From contig NZ_CP092190.1 in assembly GCF_022344005.1 (NCBI RefSeq), positions 682,001 through 746,000 on the forward strand: a DNA stretch of 64,000 nucleotides. Reading direction: 5' to 3'. Position 1 is the first letter of the stretch, and every line of letters begins with the position of its first letter. The DNA is from Deinococcus sp. KNUC1210. GTDB lineage: Bacteria > Deinococcota > Deinococci > Deinococcales > Deinococcaceae. A program made the position numbers and the translations under genes. The notes under the pieces were generated by a model. The model was not told the DNA's origin and did not search any database. It worked only from the letters and a program-made list of their open reading frames with translations. This document shows, piece by piece, positions 38,204 to 52,817 of this stretch.

Positions 38204-39550
38204 ATGCAAGTGCTGCTCGTGGCCTCCGAGGTCTTTCCGTATTCACGTACCGGCGGTCTGGCCGATGTCATGGCCGCTCTTCCCGAAGCGCTGGTCAGGC
38301 TGGGGCTGGACGTGACAGTCCTGTCGCCGTGGTGGCAGAGTCTGAACGGCACCCCCCGCGAGGTCTGGCGTCCGAGCGTGGCGCGGGGCGGGCGACTGAT
38401 GCCGGGCGACCTGCGGGTGGGGCAGATCGATGAGGCTGGCGTCAAGTATCTGTTTCTGGGAACGCCGGAGTTTGACCGCCCCGGCCTGTACGCCGAGGAC
38501 GACGTGGAGCGTTTCTCGCGCTGGGGACGACAGGTGTTGCCGACCCTCAGCAGCATGGGCCTGACCTTCGATCTGATTCACGGACACGACTGGGGCGCGG
38601 GGCTGGTGCTGGCGCACGCCCGGCAGCTTGGCCTGAAGAGCGTGTATACCATCCACAACCTTCAGTATCAGGGCCGCTGGAATCTGCGGGACGGCATGGC
38701 CTGGAGCGGTCTGCCCGAGAGCGCCCGCGAAGGCGTGGAGTTCTTCGGTGACATCAATCTGATGAAGGCGGGGCTGGTCTACTCCGATCACGTCACCACC
38801 GTTTCACCGACCTACGCCCACGAAATCACCACGCCCGAATACGGCGAGCGGCTGGAGGGCGTGTTGCAGGAGCGGCAAGCTCAGGGAGCACTCAGCGGCA
38901 TCCTGAACGGCCTGGACCTGGAGCGCTGGAATCCGGCCACCGACCCCGACATCCACCGCATGACCAGTCTGAGCGGTAAGGCAGCCAACATCGCCGCACT
39001 GCGCCACGAATTTTCGCTCGACAGCGCCCCGATCCTGAGTGCCGTGACGCGGCTGGTGTCTCAGAAGGGAATCGATCTGCTGGTCGAGGCGCTGCATGAG
39101 GTGACGCAGGACTGGAACGTCGTGGTGCTGGGCAGCGGCGATCCTCTGCTGGAAGCTGCCCTGACCGGCTGGGCGCAGCATCCACGTGTGCGCTACGTAT
39201 CGGGCATGAACGAAGCGCTGGCACACCGCCTGTATGCAGGGTCGGATGCATTTGCTATGCCCAGCCGCTTTGAACCGTGCGGCCTGTCGCAGATGATCGC
39301 CATGCGCTACGGCACGCTGCCGGTGGTGCGCGAAACCGGTGGTCTGGTCGACAGCGTGCCCCCGGAAGTGGGGTTCCGCTTCGCCGGGGCCACCGCTGCC
39401 GATCTGACCCAGGCGCTGCGAACGGCCCGCGCCAGCTTCGAGAACATCCATGACTGGAAGGCCCGCACTCAGCGCGGCATGGTCATCGATTTCTCGTGGG
39501 AAGCGTCGGCGCGGCAGTATCTGGACGTGTATGAGCGGGTGCTGGGGTAG
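38204..39550 (+). CDS. glgA: Glycogen synthase (ADP-glucose type)
   Basis: 448 residues. GT5 glucosyltransferase that extends glycogen from ADP-glucose. The N-terminus MQVLLVASEVFPYSRTGGLADV carries the ADP-glucose motif as R-T-G-G-L rather than the usual K-x-G-G-L. VYTIHNLQYQG, TVSPTYAHEI, VTRLVSQKGIDL and the C-terminal SRFEPCGLSQMIAMRYG with the catalytic Glu pair are present. TATGGT (38192-38197) ends 6 nt before the ATG, so the start is leaderless. The longer upstream frame crosses the tRNA gene and is rejected. Confidence 0.95.
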   Translation: MQVLLVASEVFPYSRTGGLADVMAALPEALVRLGLDVTVLSPWWQSLNGTPREVWRPSVARGGRLMPGDLRVGQIDEAGVKYLFLGTPEFDRPGLYAEDDVERFSRWGRQVLPTLSSMGLTFDLIHGHDWGAGLVLAHARQLGLKSVYTIHNLQYQGRWNLRDGMAWSGLPESAREGVEFFGDINLMKAGLVYSDHVTTVSPTYAHEITTPEYGERLEGVLQERQAQGALSGILNGLDLERWNPATDPDIHRMTSLSGKAANIAALRHEFSLDSAPILSAVTRLVSQKGIDLLVEALHEVTQDWNVVVLGSGDPLLEAALTGWAQHPRVRYVSGMNEALAHRLYAGSDAFAMPSRFEPCGLSQMIAMRYGTLPVVRETGGLVDSVPPEVGFRFAGATAADLTQALRTARASFENIHDWKARTQRGMVIDFSWEASARQYLDVYERVLG

Positions 39551-39583
39551 CAGGCCTGTGGTACGTGGCACGGCAGCTCCCGT

Positions 39584-39712
39584 TTGACCCTCTCCCCCGC
39601 CCGTCCTACACTGAGAGCATGATCCGCTCTGCGCTTGCAAGTCAGGGACGACGCGACTAGCTCCACGCTGTGTTCGCCCCGTCCCCGGTTGCGCTGCCGG
39701 GGCGTTTTTTTT
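39584..39712 (+). promoter_or_regulatory. leuS leader: promoter, leaderless micro-ORF and terminator (putative attenuator)
   Basis: TTGACC (39584-39589) and TACACT (39607-39612) are 17 nt apart. Six nt later an ATG opens a 13-codon ORF ending in TAG (39660). Fourteen nt after the stop, CGCCCCG (39675-39681) pairs with CGGGGCG (39698-39704), directly followed by T8 (39705-39712). leuS starts 23 nt after the U-tract. An alternative stem CCCCGG/CCGGGG inside the same sequence excludes the terminator stem. The layout matches that of cysS almost base for base. Confidence 0.7.
39619..39660 (+). CDS. leuS leader peptide
   Basis: Thirteen residues, MIRSALASQGRRD, then TAG. It is leaderless, 6 nt after TACACT with a good -35. 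It contains a single Leu codon, CTT, which is uncommon in this CTG-rich genome. That is weaker than classical leu leaders with several Leu codons, so the amino-acid signal is unclear. The position before a strong terminator and leuS supports a regulatory role. Confidence 0.6.
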   Translation: MIRSALASQGRRD

Positions 39713-39735
39713 GCATTCACCTCAGGAGACTCCCC

Positions 39736-42231
<2,496 letters not shown>

Positions 42232-42621
42232 GTAGAAGTTCCTTTCCCACATAGTCAAGGCGCAGCCCTGTCGAGCAGTAATGCTCACCGGGGCTGCGCC
42301 TTGACTGTCTCTGTCTGCCTGGCAACGACCCCTCTGAGCAGGAATGCAGACTTTTCTACAGAGTCTCAAATGTCAGAAATATGAATACTGCTCTGACTAT
42401 GCTGGCCTCAACAAACAAGGTCACTCTTCAGCCCTTGAATCCGGAGAGTGACCTCGTTTGCCTCGCTGTACAGGAACTTCATAATAGCCCATCCTGGTTT
42501 CTCACACAGTGAGGAAGCGGGTTTTTTTGGGAGCGAGATGAGACTGTTGAATAGACAGTAAAACCCTTCTCCTGAATCCGTGGCAAGACGAGCTCGCCGC
42601 TCTCTGAGACGCGTATGGTGG
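42232..42621. other. Spacer with two perfect stem-loops
   Basis: 390 bp without a gene. AGTCAAGGCGCAGCCC (42253-42268) pairs perfectly over 16 bp with 42291-42306, with an inner GAGC/GCTC stem; it probably ends leuS transcripts but lacks a U-tract. AGGTCACTCT (42418-42427) pairs over 10 bp with AGAGTGACCT (42445-42454); on the minus strand TTGTTTG follows, so it may end the DoxX transcript. Confidence 0.6.
42253..42306 (+). terminator. 16-bp perfect stem-loop after leuS
   Basis: The arms at 42253-42268 and 42291-42306 are exact reverse complements. The 22-nt loop itself can form a 4-bp stem. No U-tract follows. Confidence 0.6.
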
Positions 42622-43224
42622 TCAGCGCACCGGGAGTGTGCCCGTATCCAGCGCTGGGTCATCACGGCGCTGCCAGCCCCACCACCGGGGCAGAATCCAG
42701 CGGTCGAGACCCCACCATCCGGCCACCCGCCAGGCCAGAATCAGCAGCAGGCCCAGGAAGACCAGCAACGGATTGTTGCTCAGGGTGCCCGCAAGCAGGT
42801 AGCTGAAGTTCATCAGCAGGCCGAAGAAGGCGGCGATTCCCGTCAGCAGGCCCAGGATCAGCGCCGCGCCGACGGCGAGTTCACCGAAGGTCACCACATA
42901 CGAGAACACGCCTGCATTCGGCAGGGCAACATGTTCGATAAACCGGGCGTACCAGCCGGGTACATCCGGCATTTCTCCGCCCGTCTTCTTCAGTGCTCCC
43001 TGCAAAAAAGTCGTGACTGCCTTGCCCGCTTCAGCCCCGATCCACTTGCTGTCGCCCAGTTTTTCCAGCCCCGACGACAGCCAGGTCCAGCCCACATACA
43101 GGCGAAGAAGCAGCCACACCGGGGCCATTCCCGGATGCGTGAACAGAAGGCGGCTGAACGCCGAGGCACGCAACTCGACCGGCAGATCCGGCAGGCGCGA
43201 CGAAGACAGGGAAGGAGACCTCAT
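42622..43224 (-). CDS. DoxX-family membrane protein
   Basis: 200 residues with four hydrophobic segments. WLLLRLYVGWTWLSSGLEKL is the first DoxX helix; FSYVVTFGELAVGAALILGLLTGIAAFFG, cut here into helices two and three, and NPLLVFLGLLLILAWRVAGWWGLDRW complete it. DoxX-like proteins are small quinone- or thiol-linked membrane proteins of mostly unknown role. TAGGGT (43236-43231) ends 6 nt before the ATG, a leaderless start. Confidence 0.85.
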   Translation of the reverse strand: MRSPSLSSSRLPDLPVELRASAFSRLLFTHPGMAPVWLLLRLYVGWTWLSSGLEKLGDSKWIGAEAGKAVTTFLQGALKKTGGEMPDVPGWYARFIEHVALPNAGVFSYVVTFGELAVGAALILGLLTGIAAFFGLLMNFSYLLAGTLSNNPLLVFLGLLLILAWRVAGWWGLDRWILPRWWGWQRRDDPALDTGTLPVR

Positions 43225-43352
43225 ACAGCGACCCTAACAGTCAGCAGGCCACGCAGAAATCTGGGAGAGCTGAGCGCATCTACACCAAAGGTGCTGCCTT
43301 CCTTTACCTGTCAGCGTCGGGGCTCTCGGCCCCTACACCCAGCAACGGCGAG

Positions 43353-44022
43353 CTATGCACCCAGGTCTTTTTTCACCTGTTCCTGATTCATCCAAGTCGA
43401 GACCTCACCCACCGCGCCCTGACCATTTTCCAGCCGTCCGCTGACGCTAATGCCGCCCAGTCCGATGGAACCGTCGATGCTGAGGGCCAGTACATTCCAG
43501 CCTTTCGACACGTTCAGATTCACGGTCACTGTGGTCGGCATTCCGGTGGTGGCGCTGCAATCGAGGTTGCCGCTGACGGTTCGTGCTGCGGTCGGCGTAC
43601 AGATACACCTTGCCGCGCAGCGCTCTGCTGAGCAGGCCCCGGTTCACGGTGGCGTTCATGTAGGACGCGCTTCCCATCTTCAGGCTCGCCACTTCATAGC
43701 CGCTGGCGGCCGGGTCACTGTTGACCAGAGTGCCGGTGCAGCCCAGATCGGACAGCACGCCGGTACTCAGGGGAGCTGCCACGCCCGCTGCCGCCGCGTC
43801 GCTGGGAAGGTCGAGGGTGAAGTGCCCGGACGCATCGGTCTGCGAGGTGGCGAGCGTGCGCCCTGCGCCACTGAGCGTCACGGGGGTATTGAAGGCGTCG
43901 CTCACTCCATTGATCGAGGTAATGACCTGCGCCTGTGCCGGCGGCGGCGGCGTACTGGCCCCACAGGCCGTGAGCGCGAGTCCGAGCAGAAGGAGAGGAG
44001 CACCGATACGAGCAATCTTCAT
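43353..44022 (-). CDS. Putative lipoprotein, frameshifted
   Basis: About 222 residues after correction. MKIARIGAPLLLLGLALTACGAS is a lipoprotein signal with the Cys in LTAC. The next part (INGVSDAFNTPVTLSGAGRTL, SDASGHFTLDLP-like) resembles a carboxypeptidase-regulatory beta domain. After KVYLYADRST the frame shifts near 43575-43590; the other frame continues TTVTVNLNVSKGWNVLALSID to a stop at 43353. One extra base (or two missing) explains it. Function unknown. The halves join smoothly, so sequence error is likely. Confidence 0.7.
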
Positions 44023-44199
44023 TGGGCCAGCATGTCTTTTGCAGTAGACGCGGGTCTATGAAAAAACCCGTTTCTTCTAATCAGATGTGCAGAATTGTTA
44101 GTTTGTCACGATACAAACTAACAGGCGGCTAATATTTCGATCAGGAATGAGAAAGTAAATGAAAGACATATGAAAATACTGGCGTTCGATAATCCCAGT

Positions 44200-44239
44200 A
44201 GAGAGGGCAGAACGCTTCCTGCCGCGTTCTGCCCTCTCT
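44200..44239 (-). terminator. 16-bp perfect stem-loop after the PsbP-like gene
   Basis: AGAGAGGGCAGAACGC (44200-44215) pairs perfectly with 44224-44239, loop 8 nt. It lies 66 bp past the stop of the minus-strand gene. No U-tract is present on either strand. Confidence 0.6.
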
Positions 44240-44304
44240 GAGTGATACTGGTCTGCTGAAGAGATCGTGGTTGCCGCCCCCACGAGAGGCCGGACCGACG
44301 CGCC

Positions 44305-44808
44305 TTATCTCAGAACGCGGAAGCTCTTGACGAAGGCGGCCATCTGTGGGGCCAGCATCGAGGCGCGGGCGGGCGTGGTGGTGCCCGTCAGGACGTAGGC
44401 CCGCTTGCCCACCACCGCAAAGGTCTGGGTGAAGTACAGGGCGTGTCCCTGCACGGTGCCGGTGTAGACCTGGCTGATGGCCGGATAGCCGCCCAGAGTG
44501 CTGCGAACGCTGCTGACCTTCTTCGCGCCGGGAATCGCCTTCACGAACTGCACGTCGCCTGCCCTGCCGTATTCGGTCAGCGAGATGCTCCCGGGCAGGG
44601 TCTCGACTGCCACATTCACATTGGGCGTGAAGCCGTCCACCTTGGTGGGCGACCCGTAGATCACTGCCACACCCTGCACGGTGCCCCGGTTCCAGCCAGC
44701 GGGCGGCGTCACCGAGAAGCCGTTCGCCTTGTCGGTAAATGTCGCGCCCAGTGCCGTCGAAGCCAGGGTCAGCGCCGCAGCGGCGGTCCATCCATACAGA
44801 GTTTTCAT
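44305..44808 (-). CDS. Secreted PsbP/DcrB-like protein
   Basis: 167 residues. A signal peptide (MKTLYGWTAAAALTLASTALG) precedes a domain with FSVTPPAGWNRGTVQGVAVIYGS and YFTQTFAVVGKRAYVLTGTT and a C-terminal FVKSFRVL, typical of PsbP-like/DUF1795 domains. Such proteins are envelope-exposed and of mostly unknown role. GGTGGAG lies just before the ATG. It is divergent from the ArsB-like gene. Confidence 0.75.
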   Translation of the reverse strand: MKTLYGWTAAAALTLASTALGATFTDKANGFSVTPPAGWNRGTVQGVAVIYGSPTKVDGFTPNVNVAVETLPGSISLTEYGRAGDVQFVKAIPGAKKVSSVRSTLGGYPAISQVYTGTVQGHALYFTQTFAVVGKRAYVLTGTTTPARASMLAPQMAAFVKSFRVLR

Positions 44809-44985
44809 GTCTCCACCTTAGAGCATCGTTCCGGATGGATGAACCCCGCCAGCGCTCCACGCGTTTCGCAATTGCTTATGGTCTGGCGGGTCCCGGGCAT
44901 TCTGAGGCAGACAGCAGGACCGCCGACCTTTAAGCATTCCAGAAGGTTCAGGCTTCCCCTGCACTTCGGACCTACTCTGGATTCC

Positions 44986-46262
<1,277 letters not shown>

Positions 46263-46474
46263 GCGTGGAGCAACTCAGGGTCCGGGCTGAGGGGCTGGAG
46301 GAAAACGGCTTTTTTGACAGATCTCCGAAGCTGTCCTCCAGTTGGCCGCCACCGGACTGCTCACCCTCCTCCCCTGAAGCCTGACCGCTCCTGACGGACT
46401 TCCCGGCCTCTTCCGCAGGCCATACCGCGAGTTGCGCTCCACAAGCTCCGCGCCGCACGCTCTACACTGACCCA

Positions 46475-47865
<1,391 letters not shown>

Positions 47866-47912
47866 CGCGCCGCGTCAGGAATATGTCAGTGCTCGCCTGT
47901 AATCTGGTGAAA

Positions 47913-48296
47913 ATGAACTCAATCACCAAGAGGGCAGTCGGCCTGATGGCTTTATGTGGCGTGCTACAGGGAGCAGTTCACGCCTCAGAAATCGTTATGG
48001 ACACACTGCTGGTGTCTGGCGGGCCATCACCCTGCCTGGCGGTGCGCGTCAATATTATTCAGGCGGGCAAGAGCCTGTCGGAATTGAATCTGGGGCCGAC
48101 GGGCACACTGAAAGTTCAGAAGGGGACGCTAGTCCATTTCAAGAAGGGGCAGGAATATCTGGTGCAGGCGAGCTGCATCAGTGGCAGCGGATTTGTGCAG
48201 CAGAGCGGACTGAAGTTTATGGCCGACGGACGGACCATTATCGTGCAGTTCGCAGACAACGGCTTTCAGATCAAGCGCGGCGGCGTCGCGTACTGA
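47913..48296 (+). CDS. Secreted hypothetical protein
   Basis: 127 residues. A signal peptide (MNSITKRAVGLMALCGVLQG) is followed by a small beta-rich domain with two Cys (SPCLAVRVN and VQASCISGSG) that could form a disulfide. No family is recognised. TAATCT (47900-47905) ends 7 nt before the ATG at 47913. A perfect stem-loop follows the stop. Confidence 0.7.
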   Translation: MNSITKRAVGLMALCGVLQGAVHASEIVMDTLLVSGGPSPCLAVRVNIIQAGKSLSELNLGPTGTLKVQKGTLVHFKKGQEYLVQASCISGSGFVQQSGLKFMADGRTIIVQFADNGFQIKRGGVAY

Positions 48297-48305
48297 TCAT
48301 CACAT

Positions 48306-48341
48306 CACGTGCGCCGGTCATCCTCCTGACCGGCGCACGTG
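48306..48341. terminator. 15-bp perfect stem-loop
   Basis: CACGTGCGCCGGTCA (48306-48320) pairs perfectly with 48327-48341, loop TCCTCC. It lies between a plus-strand gene and the convergent minus-strand gene. No U-tract. Confidence 0.6.
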
Positions 48342-48422
48342 GATTGGTCTTTCAGCCGCCGTTTCTCGGCTATCTCCCCTGTTGCGGGCATGCTGACGTG
48401 CTCGGGCGGGGGCGGTTTTCGT

Positions 48423-49115
48423 TCAGCGGCTGCAGGTCAGATCGACGCGCAGGCTGGGATTGGGCACCGTGAAAGCCACGCCCTTGGAGCGGGTCGTGTC
48501 TCCGATCCCTCCCCTGGCGAGTTCGATCAGCAGTTTGGTGGGCTGGCGTTGGCCCGACGCTGCGTCGGTAGCGTAGAACTTGAGCTGATAGGGAAAAACG
48601 CCGCCCTGCGGAAACGAATTGAAGGTGAGCTTCTGCACGTCATAGGGATCGACAGAAACGGTGCTGGCATCGGCAAATGCCAGCTGTACGCCCTGCCCGT
48701 TGCCGTCCCAGCCTGCATCGGTGGGCATGATGGTGGCCTTCGTGCCGTTGCGGATCTCGACATTTACACCCCAGCCGGGGGTCGAGCCGTCCTTGGTGAT
48801 TCTGGTCACGCTGTCCACCTTGACACGCCACACCCCGTTGAACAGCCATTCGTTGCGGCAGCCACTCAGCGAGGGTCGCTCGTTCGCGCCGCCTGTTGCC
48901 GTGGGCGTCGCCGCCCCGATCATCAGCCGTCCGCCCTGCATCACATACGGAATTCCCAGCGCCCGCAGCACGTCGAGCGAAATATACGTCTGCCCGCCGA
49001 CCACCTGGGCGCTCTGAGCCTGGGGTTTGCCGTTCACGCTGACAGCGGGACCAGCGGCGAGTGCCAGAGTCCCGAACAGCGGGAGCGTCAGGGCGGTCAG
49101 GTGTTTCAGATTCAT
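48423..49115 (-). CDS. Secreted protein, paralogue of the gene at 35957
   Basis: 230 residues. A signal peptide (MNLKHLTALTLPLFGTLALA) is followed by VSVNGKPQAQSAQVVGGQTY and ISLDVLRALGI, an amine-oxidase N-like motif. The core has CRNEWLFNGVWRVKVDSVTR and ends PNPSLRVDLTCSR, matching the 35957 protein at the same places. AAGGAGG lies before the ATG. It follows the NHL lipoprotein gene with only 28 bp between them, so they form an operon. Function unknown. Confidence 0.8.
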   Translation of the reverse strand: MNLKHLTALTLPLFGTLALAAGPAVSVNGKPQAQSAQVVGGQTYISLDVLRALGIPYVMQGGRLMIGAATPTATGGANERPSLSGCRNEWLFNGVWRVKVDSVTRITKDGSTPGWGVNVEIRNGTKATIMPTDAGWDGNGQGVQLAFADASTVSVDPYDVQKLTFNSFPQGGVFPYQLKFYATDAASGQRQPTKLLIELARGGIGDTTRSKGVAFTVPNPSLRVDLTCSR

Positions 49116-49143
49116 GATGGGCCTCCTTGGGGCGCACCGAAGG

Positions 49144-50301
49144 TCAGCGAATGCGGCGGATCGTCTGGTTCTCGGTATCGGCCACAAAGAGCTGCTTGTT
49201 ATAATAAGCCAGTCCGGCGGGTTGATTGAATGTCGCTACATTGATCTTACCGTCTGCGGCTCCCTTGACACCGGCAAGACCTGCAATGGTGCTGACCGTG
49301 CCGTCTGGTGAAAGCTGACGGATGGAATTGTTCCCGGTGTCGGCCACATAGATATACCCGTTCTCGTCTACCGCGATCCCGCCCAGCCGGTTGAAACGGG
49401 CATCGAGCGCTGCGCCGTCTGCCGAACCGCTCGTTCCGGCCTTGCCCGCAACCGTGGTCACGTCACCCGCCGGAGTAATCCTGCGAATAGTGGTGAAATC
49501 GGTGACGTAGAGGTTTTCCTGCCGGTCCATCGCCAGACCGGTGGGCGACGAGAACCGGGCAGTCGCCCCGGAACCGTCGGCGTTGCCGCTCTGTCCGGCC
49601 ACACCCGCGATGGTGCTGACCGAATCGCCATAGATGCGCCGGATGGTGTAATTGCTGCTGTCGGCCACAAACACCTCGCCCGTGCGGGTATTGGCGACGA
49701 TGCCGCGTGGGCGGTTAAACCGGGCATTGGCCGCTGTCCCGTCGGCGGCTCCGCAGGCATACGCCTTGCCCGCCACCGTCACGGCCTTGCGGTTCCCGTT
49801 CAGCGGATACGCCGTGAGTTTGCGGATCACACACGAATCGTCTTCGGTCCAGTAGGCGTAGGCCTCGTAGGCCGCCGAGTCGTAGCCGACCGCGATTCCC
49901 TGTGGCGCACGCACCAGCGCGGTGTTCGCGTCGCCGTCCACACTGCCGCTCGTTCCCTTACCCAGAGCAGTTCCCACGGGATTGCCCGCATAGCCGACCT
50001 GGGCATAGCGGATATTCTCGGTCAGTCCGGCAATGTAGAGCAGCACTTCATTCCCGGTCGAGCCGATGGGTTTGGTCGCCGCCAATCCGACTGGGTAATT
50101 GAAGGTCGCGTCGCCGCCGTTGCCGTCCTTGCTGCCGCGCACACCCGTCTGCCCGGCGACAGTCTCGACGGTGCTGAAGGCGATGGCGTTGCTGACCGGG
50201 GGCGGGGGCGGGCTGCTCGTGCCGCCTCCACAGGCCACCAGCGTCAGAGTCAGACCCACACACGCCAAAAGCGCTTCACCGCGTTTCATCCTGAAGTTCA
50301 T
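49144..50301 (-). CDS. NHL-repeat lipoprotein
   Basis: 385 residues. A lipoprotein signal ends at TLVACGGG; a Pro-rich linker follows. Five or six NHL repeats then form a beta-propeller: each has a stretch like RFNRPRGIVAN, GEVFVADSSNYTIRRI, STIAGVAGQSGNADG. Such propellers bind proteins or sugars outside the cell; the ligand is unknown. The gene is divergent from the methyltransferase gene and upstream of the paralogue-family secreted protein. Confidence 0.88.
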   Translation of the reverse strand: MNFRMKRGEALLACVGLTLTLVACGGGTSSPPPPPVSNAIAFSTVETVAGQTGVRGSKDGNGGDATFNYPVGLAATKPIGSTGNEVLLYIAGLTENIRYAQVGYAGNPVGTALGKGTSGSVDGDANTALVRAPQGIAVGYDSAAYEAYAYWTEDDSCVIRKLTAYPLNGNRKAVTVAGKAYACGAADGTAANARFNRPRGIVANTRTGEVFVADSSNYTIRRIYGDSVSTIAGVAGQSGNADGSGATARFSSPTGLAMDRQENLYVTDFTTIRRITPAGDVTTVAGKAGTSGSADGAALDARFNRLGGIAVDENGYIYVADTGNNSIRQLSPDGTVSTIAGLAGVKGAADGKINVATFNQPAGLAYYNKQLFVADTENQTIRRIR

Positions 50302-50471
50302 GATGTTCCTCCACTGTGCCCCGCACAGCCCCTGAGACGAACCGGAGCGCTGCTGGCGTGGATTCAGCGTAGATGCGGCGCTGTCCCGTTGTCGTGGGAG
50401 GGAAGTTGTCCCAGAAGCCGGGACCGTACACCGGCAGCCCGGATGCTGGTCGGCACGCTACACTCGTGCGC

Positions 50472-51419
50472 GTGACCGAGCGATCCGCGACCCTGAGGGC
50501 CAGCCTGAGCAGGATGGCGGCGGCCCGCGCCACACTTCCGGCGAACGGCACCACGCTCTACCGCGCTGCTCACACCACCGAGACGGCTGGACTGTACTCG
50601 CTGGACGTGGCGGGATCGGTGGGTATCCTGAGTCTGTACCGCGAGCAGAGCGCCGCACAGGAATCCGAACTTGCCGAACTCTGTGCCGAAACGCTGCACC
50701 TGGACAGTGTGTACCTGAAGCGCCGCCCGCAGGAGGCCCGCCACGCCGCCAACGTGCAGCGGCAGGAACTCGCGCCGCCCGGCCCGGTGTGGGGAGCGGC
50801 CCAGCCGGAGGTCACGGCGCTGGAAGACGGCGTTCCCTTTCTGATCCGGCCCGGCGGCGACCTGAGCACCGGGCTGTTTACCGATGCTCGCCCGGCCCGC
50901 CGCTGGGTACGGACGCATGCCGCCGGACGGGTGCTGAACACCTTCGCCTATACCTGCGGCTTCGGCCTGAGTGCGGCACTGGCGGGCGCGAATTCGGTCA
51001 AGAATCTGGATCTGTCGCGCAAAGTGTTGAACTGGGGGCAGGAGAACTACGCCCTCTCGGGACTGCCCGCACCCGACACAGACTTCATCTCGGGCGACGT
51101 TTTCGACTGGCTCAGCCGCTTCGAGCGCCGGGGCGAACGCTTCGATCTGCTGATTCTCGATCCGCCCAGCTTTGCCCGCAGCAAGAGTGGCGTATGGCGC
51201 AGCGAGCGCGACTATCCCAGACTGGCGGCTCAGGCAGCGGCGCTGCTCGAACCGGGTGGCTGGCTGATGGCGATGAATAACCATGCGGGCGTCTCGGCGC
51301 AGCAGTTCGCCCGCATGCTGCGGCAGGGGGCACCCACCATCACCATCGTTCAGCAGTTCGGCGCGGGAGAGGATTATCCGGGGGCCGATCATCTGAAGGT
51401 GATGGTGGGACGCCTATAG
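50472..51419 (+). CDS. RlmI/RlmK-like class I methyltransferase
   Basis: 315 residues. N-terminal part lacks a clear PUA domain. The SAM domain shows [68 protein letters not shown] and [14 protein letters not shown]. These match RNA cytosine/guanine methyltransferases of the RlmI/RlmK group. TACACT (50459-50464) ends 7 nt before the GTG at 50472, which I chose over the in-frame ATG at 50373. It is distinct from the frameshifted enzyme at 14798. Confidence 0.85.
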   Translation: MTERSATLRASLSRMAAARATLPANGTTLYRAAHTTETAGLYSLDVAGSVGILSLYREQSAAQESELAELCAETLHLDSVYLKRRPQEARHAANVQRQELAPPGPVWGAAQPEVTALEDGVPFLIRPGGDLSTGLFTDARPARRWVRTHAAGRVLNTFAYTCGFGLSAALAGANSVKNLDLSRKVLNWGQENYALSGLPAPDTDFISGDVFDWLSRFERRGERFDLLILDPPSFARSKSGVWRSERDYPRLAAQAAALLEPGGWLMAMNNHAGVSAQQFARMLRQGAPTITIVQQFGAGEDYPGADHLKVMVGRL

Positions 51420-51541
51420 GTATGGAAACGGTCCAGCCGCCCCGCTGAGTTGCGCTGGGGCACGGATTCAGGCAAGCAAGGCGGATTACCGGTCCATGGT
51501 TCCTACCCTTCGATGCCTCTTCCAGCCGGTTTCTGGATGCC

Positions 51542-52186
51542 TCAGTGAACGATAAAGCCGCGCACGCCGTCCGCCACGTACTGAACCGCCAACGCCCCCA
51601 GCAGCACACCCAGGACCCGCGTCACCACATGCACGCCGGTCAGGCCGATCAGACGGGCGATCTGACCGCTCAGACGCAGCGCGAGGTAACAGAGCAGCAG
51701 CACCGAACCAGTCACCAGCAGCACGGCACTCAGCAGCAGCACCGAACCGTGTGCGTCCGAGGCCAGAATCATCATGCTGGCGAGCGTGCCAGGACCCGCG
51801 ATCAGCGGAATGGCGAGCGGAAAGACGCTGATATCGGGGCGATCTTTGGCTTCACGCTCCTCCTCTTCGGATTCGCGGCTGCTGTTGCTGCGTGCAAACA
51901 CCATATCGAGCGCGATCAGAAACAGCAGGACGCCGCCCGCCACCCGAAAGGCATCGAGACTGATCCCCAGTTTTTCCAGCAGCGCTCGCCCGAACAGTCC
52001 GAAGGCCAGCAGGATACCGCCCGCCACCAGCGACGCCTTCAGAGACAACGCTCGGCGCTCGGCACTCGGTCTTCCGCCCGCCAGCCCGATAAAAATCGGG
52101 GCCAGTCCGATAGGGTCCATCACCACCAGCATGGTGATGAATGTTCTGTTGGCCAACGTGAGCGCGTCCGCGACATCTAACGACAT
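51542..52186 (-). CDS. MarC-family integral membrane protein
   Basis: 214 residues, about six membrane segments. TFITMLVVMDPIGLAPIFIGLAGG and the repeat-half PLAIPLIAGPGTLASMMIL are MarC signatures. A charged loop, SSRESEEEEREAKDRPD, links the halves. The family is of unknown transport role; MarC itself is not a drug pump. TAGGCT (52197-52192) ends 5 nt before the ATG. Confidence 0.88.
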   Translation of the reverse strand: MSLDVADALTLANRTFITMLVVMDPIGLAPIFIGLAGGRPSAERRALSLKASLVAGGILLAFGLFGRALLEKLGISLDAFRVAGGVLLFLIALDMVFARSNSSRESEEEEREAKDRPDISVFPLAIPLIAGPGTLASMMILASDAHGSVLLLSAVLLVTGSVLLLCYLALRLSGQIARLIGLTGVHVVTRVLGVLLGALAVQYVADGVRGFIVH

Positions 52187-52390
52187 GCCTCAGCCTACGC
52201 CCTCGCCCCTCGGCTTTAACGTTCCTAAATCCTTATAGAGTGGCGGGATACGTCATGATCAACGTCTCTTTAAAATGCAACGGCACTTCCTTTTGTTTTT
52301 CGATTCGCCGACGCAATTTTCAATACCGCCCACTTCTCCGCGCTCTTCTCGAAATTCCGCTGGCATCAGATTTGAGACGTCCGCATGCGC

Positions 52391-52573
52391 TCAGCTTCCG
52401 TAGCCAGCCATCAGCAGCAGGATGACACCGAGCAGCAGAAAGAGGAGCCAGGTTGGAAGTCCAAACAGGGGCCTTTCTTTGATTGTCTGTTCATGGCCGT
52501 AGAGGAAAGCGGCCAGAAGCGCCGTGAGGCCGATTCCCAGGAACGCAATGCCCAGGAGAGTCAAAGGTTGCAT
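52391..52573 (-). CDS. Small membrane protein (60 residues)
   Basis: Two hydrophobic helices: LTLLGIAFLGIGLTALLAAFLY and TWLLFLLLGVILLLMAGY, each cut within 22 residues, joined by a short charged loop. TACTCT lies 9 nt before the ATG at 52573, close to leaderless. No family is recognised. It lies on the same strand as two further small genes upstream. Confidence 0.6.
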   Translation of the reverse strand: MQPLTLLGIAFLGIGLTALLAAFLYGHEQTIKERPLFGLPTWLLFLLLGVILLLMAGYGS

Positions 52574-52817
52574 GTGCCGCCAAGAGTAAGAAAAGGGCGT
52601 TAACGAAACGCAACCGAAGAGTGTAAACGCAGGAATTGCCAGAAGTGGGGTTATCGCCGTTTTCAGTTGAAGGCAGGATGGCGAATGAGTTTGTAGTATT
52701 CTTTTTTTGTCAAAAAAAGATAAGCCCAGAAATATAGTCTGAGCGGACAGGATTTTAAATTTAAAAATGCTCAAATCCAGAGTTAATGCTCTCAGGAGTC
52801 GGTCTCTTCCTTCAAAC

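Noticed and set aside
42253..42306. Inverted repeat as an IS end
   Set aside because: No transposase and no second copy of the arm elsewhere in the window; it sits directly after leuS as a terminator would.
44098..44283. 61-codon minus-strand ORF
   Set aside because: It runs across the perfect 16-bp stem-loop at 44200-44239 and has no start signal.
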